Source: SZUA-36 sp963774415 (GTDB taxonomy: Bacteria; Pseudomonadota; Gammaproteobacteria; Xanthomonadales; SZUA-36). From it: a stretch of 64,000 bases of DNA. The position numbers and the translations under genes were made by a program. Shown here in pieces: positions 27,813-34,834 of this stretch. The stretch's first letter is position 1. The number at the start of each line of letters is the position of its first letter. Where the stretch lies: the NCBI GenBank assembly GCA_963774415.1, contig CAVZEU010000002.1, forward strand, positions 81,850-145,849, in the 5' to 3' direction. The notes under the pieces were generated by a model. That model had not been told where the DNA came from. It did no database searches and saw nothing but the letters and a program-made list of their open reading frames with translations.

Positions 27813-29210
27813 ATGTGGGTACGGAACAAAGTTGCAGGCTCGATCACAGGCGCGCGGAAACGTAGGTTCCCGGCCGCCGGCCTGCTCCTAATGTGTATGC
27901 TTTCGGCCGCCTTGCTCGGCGCTCTGCCTGAAGCCAGGGCAGGATTCGCCGCCACGGCGTCACACAACCAGCCGCTGTCCAGCCTGAACAGCGCAGCCGT
28001 CGCCGCGGCACAAAAGGAAAACAAGCGCTGCCTGCTCTGCCATTCAAGGCCCAGGTCCAAAACACTGGAGGACGGCGAGTTGTTGTCGCTCGAGGTCGCG
28101 ACGCAGGATTACAACCACTCGGCGCATGGCGGCCTGAGCTGTGTCAGCTGTCACACGGACATCGCCAAACGGAAGCACCCGATCGAGAAAATCGAGATTG
28201 CCAGCCAACGCGCTTTTTCCGTCGAGATGAACGAAGTGTGCCGAAACTGCCACGCGGGCAAATTTTCCCAGTACAAAACAAGCATACATGCGTCCCTGGT
28301 CGCACAGGGCGACAAACGCGCGCCCGTATGCACGGACTGCCACGGCGCGCACAACGTCGAGCCAATGTCCGTGTACCAGCCCGTTACCGGTATGCCGTGC
28401 AAGAAATGCCACGCGGATATTTACAAGGAATACAGCAGCAGCGTGCATGGGCTGGCGAGGAAAAACGGTAACGTGATCCGCGCCGCCCACATCCAGGCGC
28501 CCATCTGCGCCGATTGCCACACGGCGCATACAGTCACGGCGCCGGCGTCCAACGGCCATTTGACGTCCGCCTGCACCGGTTGCCACGACAACGTGGCGCA
28601 GAAGCACGACAAGTGGTTGCCGAACGCCGGCTTGCACCTGGAAGTCGTTGACTGCGCCGCCTGCCATGCGCCGGTGTCCGAGCGCCGGGTCGACCTCGAA
28701 CTGAGCAGTGCCGCGGGTACTGAGCAAAAAGACGCCGGACCGTTACAGCAACGCCTGCTCGCGATCGAGAAGGAAGGCGGGAGCCTGGGTGCATCGGAAT
28801 TGTGGAAGCTCGTCAGGGAAAGCAAAAAACGCGGCAAGTCGACCGAGGTCGTGCTGCGCGGACGGCTGGAAGTCAGTTCCGGCGCCCGGGCGCACCATTT
28901 GGCAAGCCGGCTCAGCGCCGTCAGAGACTGCTCCAGCTGCCACCACGCCGGCTCATCCGCGTTCCAGGACGTGGTGGTATCCATCCGGCAACCGGACGGC
29001 AGGGACCGGCATTACCGAGCCGACAAGGATACGCTCGACTCCGCCGAATCAGTGGATTCCGTCGGTGACTTCTACGCGCTCGGCGGCACCCGCATCCGCT
29101 TGCTGGACAAGTTGCTCGTCGCGGCCCTGATCGGCGGACTCGCCATTCCCATCGGCCATTTCACGGCAGGTCGGATCATCAAAAAACACCGGGACAAAGG
29201 AGAGCAATAA
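27813..29210 (+). CDS. Nine-heme c-type cytochrome, membrane-anchored, periplasmic
   Basis: A 465-residue multiheme cytochrome. An N-terminal signal peptide (basic start, hydrophobic about 20-38, cleavage near ARAG) is followed by nine CXXCH motifs beginning at residues 73, 110, 143, 173, 196, 232, 254, 281 and 373. A hydrophobic helix at about 434-452 with a basic tail anchors the C-terminus, placing the hemes in the periplasm. AGGAGGAGA precedes the ATG. Stop and start overlap with the b-type cytochrome gene, so the two probably form one quinol-linked electron-transfer complex. Partner and final acceptor are unknown. Confidence 0.93.
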   Translation: MWVRNKVAGSITGARKRRFPAAGLLLMCMLSAALLGALPEARAGFAATASHNQPLSSLNSAAVAAAQKENKRCLLCHSRPRSKTLEDGELLSLEVATQDYNHSAHGGLSCVSCHTDIAKRKHPIEKIEIASQRAFSVEMNEVCRNCHAGKFSQYKTSIHASLVAQGDKRAPVCTDCHGAHNVEPMSVYQPVTGMPCKKCHADIYKEYSSSVHGLARKNGNVIRAAHIQAPICADCHTAHTVTAPASNGHLTSACTGCHDNVAQKHDKWLPNAGLHLEVVDCAACHAPVSERRVDLELSSAAGTEQKDAGPLQQRLLAIEKEGGSLGASELWKLVRESKKRGKSTEVVLRGRLEVSSGARAHHLASRLSAVRDCSSCHHAGSSAFQDVVVSIRQPDGRDRHYRADKDTLDSAESVDSVGDFYALGGTRIRLLDKLLVAALIGGLAIPIGHFTAGRIIKKHRDKGEQ

Positions 29211-29917
29211 TGTCAACGATTTACGCAGATAACGGCTTCATGGCCAGGCGGCGGAAAGAACGCGCGCAAGACGAACTGTACATCAACCCGTTGCCGGTGC
29301 GAATCTGGCACTGGATCAACGCCTCCGGCTTCGTGCTGCTGATCCTGACCGGGGCGCAGATCCGTTACGTGGACCTGTTCAACCTGATGAACTTCGAAGC
29401 CGCGGTCAAGCTGCACAACTGGATCGGCTTCACCGTGATCGCCAACTACTTCGTCTGGCTGGGTTACTACCTGACGTCGGAGCGCATCAGGGTCTACCAC
29501 CCCGAACTCCACCCGCGCCGGTTTTTCGAGCGCGCCATGCGCCAGGCACGCTATTACGGCTACGGGATCTTCAAGGGTGAACGCAGCCCGCACCATGTCA
29601 GGCCGTTGGACAAGTTCAACCCGATGCAGAGCCTCGCTTACCAGATCGTCATGCTGTTGGCGGTCCCGGTGCAGTTCGCCACCGGCGTGTTGATGTGGGA
29701 CGTCAAGCGGTTCCAGCACTGGATCGACATGCTGGGCGGCATCCGCGTCGTCGATACGATCCATGTCCTCGGATTCATCGTCTTCGTGTCCTTCATCCTC
29801 GTGCACGCGTACATGGGCACACTTGGCCAAAGACCCTCTACGCATTTCAAGGAAATGTTCACCGGTTACGAAGAGCCCGAGACGTCCGAAGAGCCCCACG
29901 AACCGCCAGCGGACTGA
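29210..29917 (+). CDS. Membrane cytochrome b (b561/hydrogenase-type cytochrome b fold)
   Basis: A 235-residue membrane protein with four main hydrophobic helices. Histidines suited to bind two b hemes lie in PVRIWHWINASG, VKLHNWIGF, TIHVLGFIV and ILVHAYMG. The fold resembles cytochrome b subunits of formate dehydrogenase, Ni-Fe hydrogenase and thiosulfate reductase, which exchange electrons with the quinone pool. Its start shares one base with the stop of the nine-heme cytochrome (TAATG), a strong sign that they act together. A clear terminator follows. Confidence 0.9.
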   Translation: MSTIYADNGFMARRRKERAQDELYINPLPVRIWHWINASGFVLLILTGAQIRYVDLFNLMNFEAAVKLHNWIGFTVIANYFVWLGYYLTSERIRVYHPELHPRRFFERAMRQARYYGYGIFKGERSPHHVRPLDKFNPMQSLAYQIVMLLAVPVQFATGVLMWDVKRFQHWIDMLGGIRVVDTIHVLGFIVFVSFILVHAYMGTLGQRPSTHFKEMFTGYEEPETSEEPHEPPAD

Positions 29918-29946
29918 GACCGGCATCTGGACAGAGTGCTTGTCTT

Positions 29947-29977
29947 GGGGCCGGTTGGCAAACTGTGAACCGGCCCC
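29947..29977. terminator. Hairpin downstream of the cytochrome operon
   Basis: GGGGCCGGTT pairs with AACCGGCCCC over a perfect 10 bp around an 11-nt loop, 30 nt after the cytochrome b stop. No T-tract follows. It stands in tandem with the stronger terminator at 29995-30036. Confidence 0.55.
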
Positions 29978-29992
29978 CGCTCGCGGTTAACC

Positions 29993-31435
29993 TTAGGAGG
30001 CCCCAGGATCCTCCCCTGGGCCTCCTTCTTTTTCTTCGCCGTTCGTGTTGCGCACGTGGATATCGTATTTTTTCATCAGCGCCTGCAGGTTGCTGCGTTG
30101 CATGCCGGTATCTTGCGCGGCCTCGGTCACGTTCCATTTGTTGCGCTTCAGCGCGTTGAGGACGAACAGTTTCTCGACGTTCTCGACCGACTTCTGGCGC
30201 ACGAGTTTTTTCACGTGCTTGAGTTCCTCGCTGGTCTGCGGCACACCGAGGTCGACCTGCGGCAGCAATTCCAGAATATTCACCAGGTGGGCTTCGCGGA
30301 TGATATCGTCGCTGGCGAGAATCACCGCCCGGTGAACCACGTTCTCCAGTTCCCTGACGTTGCCGGGCCAGTCGTGGTTCATCAGCAGGTTCATGGCCCG
30401 GCTGGAGAACTCCTTGACCTTGCGGTCCATCTCGCTGTTGTACAGATTGAGAAAATGGAAGGCCAACACCGGGATGTCCTCCCGGCGTTCACGCAGCGGC
30501 GGCACCTCGATCGGGAACACGTTGATGCGGTAGTAGAAATCGTCGCGGAAACTGCCGTCGGCGACCATCGCCTCCAGGTCCTTGTTGGTCGCGGTGATCA
30601 GGCGGATGTTGACCGTGCGGGTGCGCGTGTCACCCACCGCCTTGAACTCCCTTTCCTCGATAAACCGCAGCAACTTGGCCTGGGTGGACAGGGAGATATT
30701 GCCGATCTCGTCGAGAAACAGGCTGCCCCCGTCCGCCACTTCCAACAGTCCTTTCTTGTTGGCAACGGCGCCGGTGAACGAGCCCTTGGTGTGACCGAAA
30801 AGCTCGCTTTCGAGCAGGTTCTCGCTGAGTGAACAGCAATCGACCGTGACAAAGGGCCCGTCCTTGCGCAGGCTGTTGTAATGAATGGCTCTTGCGATCA
30901 GTTCCTTGCCGGTGCCGCTCTCGCCCCGCAGCAGCACCGTGCTGTTGGTGGGCGCGCCGCGGGCGATCAGGCGGAAGACGTTCTGCATCGGCGGGCTGGT
31001 ACCGATGATGTTTTCGAAACTGTACTTGGCGCTGACCTCGCTTTTCAGGTTCAGGTTTTCCTGCAGCAACTGGCGACGCTCAAAGGCCCTTGACACCACC
31101 ATTTCGAGTTCCTCGGGATCGAACGGCTTGGGCAGGTAATCGAAGGCCCCCAGCTTCATCGCCTGGACGGCAAGTTCGATCTGGTTGAGCCCGGTAATCA
31201 TGATCACGTCGATGTCGGGGTGCGTTTCCTTGACCCGCTGCAGCACCTCGATGCCGTTCATTTTCGGCATTTTCACATCGAGGATGAGCATGTCGTAGTC
31301 CTTGTCACCGATCTTTTCCAGGGCCTCGAGGCCATTGCCGGCGGAGTCGATCGAGTAGGCTTCCGTGCCGAGTATGCGCAGGCAGCTCCTGATGACAATT
31401 TCTTCATCATCGACAATCAGAATTCGCCGCTTCAT
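29993..31435 (-). CDS. Sigma-54-dependent response regulator, NtrC family
   Basis: A 480-residue activator with receiver, AAA+ and DNA-binding domains. The receiver has Asp9-Asp10 and phospho-acceptor Asp53 (LILDVKMP). The AAA+ domain has Walker A GESGTGKE (171-178), the sigma-54-contact loop as GSFTGA (218-223) instead of the usual GAFTGA, and Walker B SLFLDEIG. A Fis-type helix-turn-helix (WNVTEAAQDTGMQRSNLQAL) is at the C-terminus. The start overlaps the kinase stop by 4 nt, so the two are a cognate pair. The obvious target is the sigma-54 promoter of the convergent cytochrome operon. Confidence 0.95.
   Translation of the reverse strand: MKRRILIVDDEEIVIRSCLRILGTEAYSIDSAGNGLEALEKIGDKDYDMLILDVKMPKMNGIEVLQRVKETHPDIDVIMITGLNQIELAVQAMKLGAFDYLPKPFDPEELEMVVSRAFERRQLLQENLNLKSEVSAKYSFENIIGTSPPMQNVFRLIARGAPTNSTVLLRGESGTGKELIARAIHYNSLRKDGPFVTVDCCSLSENLLESELFGHTKGSFTGAVANKKGLLEVADGGSLFLDEIGNISLSTQAKLLRFIEEREFKAVGDTRTRTVNIRLITATNKDLEAMVADGSFRDDFYYRINVFPIEVPPLRERREDIPVLAFHFLNLYNSEMDRKVKEFSSRAMNLLMNHDWPGNVRELENVVHRAVILASDDIIREAHLVNILELLPQVDLGVPQTSEELKHVKKLVRQKSVENVEKLFVLNALKRNKWNVTEAAQDTGMQRSNLQALMKKYDIHVRNTNGEEKEGGPGEDPGAS
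29995..30036 (+). terminator. Intrinsic terminator of the cytochrome operon, overlapping the end of the activator gene
   Basis: AGGAGGCCCCAGG (29995-30007) pairs with CCTGGGCCTCCT (30015-30026) as 12 bp with one bulged C, followed by a pyrimidine run TTCTTTTTCTT. On the minus strand the same bases encode the last residues of the NtrC-type activator, so the terminator is embedded in its coding sequence. Confidence 0.85.
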
Positions 31436-33057
31436 TGCTCACTCCCGTTGTTGTCTTCCGTTATGTCGACCGGCAGGTAGACCCTGAAGATCGTGCCTTC
31501 GCCCGGTGTGCTTTCGACCTCGATTTCCCCGCCGTGCGCCTCGACGCTGCCATGGCTGACGGACAAGCCCAGCCCGGTGCCTTTGCCGACGCCCTTGGTG
31601 GTGAAGAACGGATCGAAGATGCGGGGCAAGTCCTCTTGCGCTATGCCACAGCCGGTATCGGTGACCGTGATTTCAACCATCGGCACCTCCTGCGCACTGC
31701 CGGGCGACTTGCCCGGCCGGCTTTTCACACGGGTGCGAACCGTGATGCGTCCAGTGCCTTCGATGGCGTGTTGCGCATTCACGAGCAGGTTCATGACCAC
31801 CTGTGAAATCAGGTCTTCGTCGATCCAGATCGTGGGCAGGTCCTCGTCCAGGTCGAGTTCGATGTCGATGTCGTTGGCCTGCGCCGATTGCCTGATCAGT
31901 TCCGTGGTTTGCCGGACCAGCGCGTTGACGTCGGAAAACGTCTTTTCCGGCGTCTTCTTCCTGGCGAAATCGAGCAGCCGCCGAATGATCGTGGCGCAGC
32001 GCTTGGTTTCCTGTATCACCAGGTCCAGATCCTCGGCCTCGGGACTGTCGTCCGGCAATCCTTTCCTCACCAGGTGGGAAAACGTCAGCACGCCGGTCAG
32101 CGGGTTGTTCAGTTCATGCGCGATGCCGGCGGCCAGCAAGCCGATGGAGGCCAGTTTCTCGCTGCGCGCGGTTTCGGCGTGGGCGATCTGCAACTCCTGG
32201 CGGGCTTCCTCGACTTTGTGCTCGAGCGTGCGGCCCCAGTTCTGCAGTTCGACGCGCGATTTGCGCAGCGCGCCGATCATGCTGTTGAACGAGTCCGCCA
32301 ACTGGCCAAATTCATCGTCCCGGCGTATCGGAATGGGGTGCTCCAGGTCGCCCGCTGCCAGCCGCGCCGCGCCATCTTCCAGGTCACGCAAAGGCAGGTA
32401 GATCATGCGGTTGATCAGGTAGCTGACGAGCAGACCGGCGAGGACGATGAAACCGAGCGAAAAGCCGATGACCGTCAACGTGTCCGAGCGCATCGTCTTG
32501 TCGATGGTGCTGAGCGGATAAATGATGTCGAGTACGCCGAGGACGGGCTGGTCCGCGGGGTGCACGTGACAGGCGGCGCTGGAACAACTCGGCTCGTTCT
32601 GGATGACCGCGGTGCTGCCGAGCACCCGGTTTCCGCCCGCATCGGTAAAGAACCGCGGCCGACCGGTAAGAGAGCCCGCCTTGCGCCGGTCCTTGTCCTC
32701 GTGGCAGGCCGTGCAGGCCTCGGCTTCCTGGTCGACCTGCTTGCCGACTTCGTCGCTGTCCGAGGAATAGATGATGGTGCCGGCTTTGCTGAGAATCCTG
32801 ACCTTTTCGATATCCGCCTGCGCGCCGACGTCCTGGATGATCTTGCTGACGTGCGCGGGCTGGTTCTGCAGCATCGCGAAGCGGGTGCTCTTGATCAGCA
32901 CATCGGACAGTTGCGCGCTGTGTTTGACGGCCTGCTTCAGCAGCGCCTCGCGGTTATGGCTTACGATCATCAGCGTAAAAACGAACACGGCCACGGTCAG
33001 CGCGATGCTGAGATAAAACCCGACTTTGAATTTGAGGCTGTTGCGGATGACTTTCAT
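31432..33057 (-). CDS. Membrane histidine kinase with putative heme-c-binding periplasmic sensor domain
   Basis: A 541-residue sensor kinase. The first helix is at about residues 13-32; a periplasmic domain of about 160 residues follows, then a second helix (about 193-216), HAMP, HisKA with phospho-acceptor His314 (AGIAHELNNPL), and an HATPase domain with NLLVNAQHAI and GKGTGLGLS. The periplasmic part contains a canonical heme-c motif CTACH (115-119) and CSSAACH (158-164), a CX4CH arrangement known to bind heme in some cytochromes c3. This suggests direct sensing of redox state or a heme ligand. It is translationally coupled to the NtrC-type regulator. Confidence 0.93.
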   Translation of the reverse strand: MKVIRNSLKFKVGFYLSIALTVAVFVFTLMIVSHNREALLKQAVKHSAQLSDVLIKSTRFAMLQNQPAHVSKIIQDVGAQADIEKVRILSKAGTIIYSSDSDEVGKQVDQEAEACTACHEDKDRRKAGSLTGRPRFFTDAGGNRVLGSTAVIQNEPSCSSAACHVHPADQPVLGVLDIIYPLSTIDKTMRSDTLTVIGFSLGFIVLAGLLVSYLINRMIYLPLRDLEDGAARLAAGDLEHPIPIRRDDEFGQLADSFNSMIGALRKSRVELQNWGRTLEHKVEEARQELQIAHAETARSEKLASIGLLAAGIAHELNNPLTGVLTFSHLVRKGLPDDSPEAEDLDLVIQETKRCATIIRRLLDFARKKTPEKTFSDVNALVRQTTELIRQSAQANDIDIELDLDEDLPTIWIDEDLISQVVMNLLVNAQHAIEGTGRITVRTRVKSRPGKSPGSAQEVPMVEITVTDTGCGIAQEDLPRIFDPFFTTKGVGKGTGLGLSVSHGSVEAHGGEIEVESTPGEGTIFRVYLPVDITEDNNGSEQ

Positions 33058-33150
33058 GTACGCCTGCGCCCGAACCGGGCCGGAAAATTCTCATACAAAC
33101 CAGTATTTAACCCTTTTTCCGCAGCCGTTGCTGCGATATTTCGGCTTCTT

Positions 33151-33164
33151 TTGACCTATGTCAT
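33151..33164. promoter_or_regulatory. Possible FNR/CRP-family site upstream of the sensor kinase
   Basis: TTGACCTATGTCAT matches TTGA-N6-TCAA except for the last base. It lies about 94 nt before the kinase start, reasonable for activation by an FNR-type protein. A single near-match can arise by chance. Confidence 0.3.
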
Positions 33165-33293
33165 GAGGATCGTCCGCGGCCATTCACCACGGCCGGAATA
33201 CGGCCCGCGACCGGGCCCGATTGCTTTTGCAAAACGGCACCGGCAGGCTGTATTGTCGGCATCAGGGGCGATCACACCGGTCGCGGAGGCCCA

Positions 33294-34595
33294 TTGACAG
33301 GAACACCAAGCGCTATGCCGATCCAGCCACAAGCCCATACCGGCTCGTACTACGCCGCCAGCGCCAGCCCCGAGAGCGACTACCCGCCGCTGCGCGGGAG
33401 CCGAACGGCCGACGTTTGCGTCATCGGTGCCGGATTCACCGGCATTTCAACCGCCTTGCACCTGGCCGAGCGCGGCTACGCGGTCCATGTGATCGAAGCC
33501 AACAAGGTCGGTTGGGGCGCCTCAGGGCGCAACGGCGGTCAGGTCATCGGCGGCCTGTCCGGGGAGAATAAGCTGGCGGCCCGCCTCGGCAGCGACGGTG
33601 AAGCGGTGGTCTGGGAAATGCGCTGGGCCGGCCACGACATCATCCGTGAGCGAGTGCGTTCGTACGCGATCGACTGCGATCTCAAGTGGGGCTATCTAGA
33701 TGTGGCGATCAAATCGCGCCACCTGCATGCCCAGCGGGCCGAGTATGAACGCCTGCAAAGCCACGGTTTCGCCTACGAAAACAGGCTCCTCGACCGCGAG
33801 GAAACGGCGGCCACGATCGGCACGACAGCGTATATCGGCGCCCTTCTGAACATGGGTAACGGCCACCTTCATCCGTTGAACCTGTGCCTCGGCGAAGCGC
33901 GCGCGGCCGTCTCCCGGGGAGCGACCATCTGCGAGCGCTCGCCGGTACTGAAAATCGAGCACGGGCCAAGACCCCGCGTCATCACCGCCGCGGGCTCGGT
34001 CAGTGCCGACCTGGTCGTGATCGCCGGCAACGCCTACCATTTCATCGAGCCCGCCTTGCGTGGCAGGATGTTCCCGGTCAACAGCTTCATCATTGCGACC
34101 GAACCGCTCGGCGCGGACCTCGCCGCCGCCATCAACCCCCGCGACCTGGCCGTATGCGACCCGAATTTTGTCCTCGAGTACTTCCGTCTCAGCGCCGACA
34201 AGCGCCTGCTGTTCGGGGGGCGGTGCAATTACTTCGGCAACGACCCGCGGGTGATCCGGCGCAGGCTGATACCGAAGATGTTGCGTATTTATCCGCAGTT
34301 GGCGGGCACCCGCGTCGATTACGCCTGGGGCGGCACCATCGGCGTGACCCTCAACCGCGTGCCGCTGATGGGAAGGGTTTCATCCAACGTGATCTATTCC
34401 CAGGGCTATTCCGGGCACGGCGTCAACGTCACCCACCTCGCGGGACGGATCCTGGCCGATGCGATCGGCGGCACGCTGGAACGCTTCGACCTGTTTGCCA
34501 GCATCGAGCCAGTGGTCGTGCCGGGGGCTCATACCTTCAGGAAGCAGATGGTGGCGCTCGGAATGCTCTATTACCGGATCAAGGATCGGCTTTAG
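33294..34595 (+). CDS. FAD-dependent amine oxidase, gamma-glutamylputrescine oxidase-like (PuuB type)
   Basis: A 433-residue DAO-fold flavoprotein. The N-terminus SYYAASASPESDYPPL followed by the FAD fold VCVIGAGFTGISTALHLAERG and the loop GWGASGRNGGQVIGG is characteristic of PuuB-type oxidases; the C-terminal YSQGYSGHGVNVTHLAGRI closes the FAD site. The annotated start is TTG 33294, which has GGAGG four nt upstream; ATG 33315 is the alternative with a weaker site. It is clearly paralogous to the gene at 42508-43797. Polyamine catabolism is likely; other secondary amines are possible. Confidence 0.88.
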   Translation: MTGTPSAMPIQPQAHTGSYYAASASPESDYPPLRGSRTADVCVIGAGFTGISTALHLAERGYAVHVIEANKVGWGASGRNGGQVIGGLSGENKLAARLGSDGEAVVWEMRWAGHDIIRERVRSYAIDCDLKWGYLDVAIKSRHLHAQRAEYERLQSHGFAYENRLLDREETAATIGTTAYIGALLNMGNGHLHPLNLCLGEARAAVSRGATICERSPVLKIEHGPRPRVITAAGSVSADLVVIAGNAYHFIEPALRGRMFPVNSFIIATEPLGADLAAAINPRDLAVCDPNFVLEYFRLSADKRLLFGGRCNYFGNDPRVIRRRLIPKMLRIYPQLAGTRVDYAWGGTIGVTLNRVPLMGRVSSNVIYSQGYSGHGVNVTHLAGRILADAIGGTLERFDLFASIEPVVVPGAHTFRKQMVALGMLYYRIKDRL

Positions 34596-34631
34596 CTGCA
34601 AAAGCCAGCTCTGTCGTCGACCCGTCACAGG

Positions 34632-34731
34632 GACGGCGAATGCCTGTCCATGGGACCGTGCATCCGTCGGGAACGGATGCCGAGCGTCCATGGAGGGCCT
34701 GAGCATGTCCCGTAGACAGGCATTCGCCGTC
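34632..34731 (-). repeat. Dispersed structured repeat, copy B (core only, inverted)
   Basis: A 100-nt element bounded by a perfect 17-bp inverted repeat (GACGGCGAATGCCTGTC at 34632-34648; complement at 34715-34731). Inside are GGGAC / GTCCC arms and the hairpin GCATCCGT / ACGGATGC around CGGGA (34660-34680). It matches the first about 100 nt of copies A and C in the opposite orientation and lacks their 280-nt tail. It lies just after the PuuB-like gene and before the TPR-sulfotransferase gene. Confidence 0.88.
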
Positions 34732-34834
34732 TTCTTAAGACGGGCAAGCTGGCCGGGTTGTTGCAATCAGGCCGGTATGCGGATAAGTTGGCACACCGCG
34801 CGTCGCACAACGGGTACAGGGAGAAAGGCGGCTG

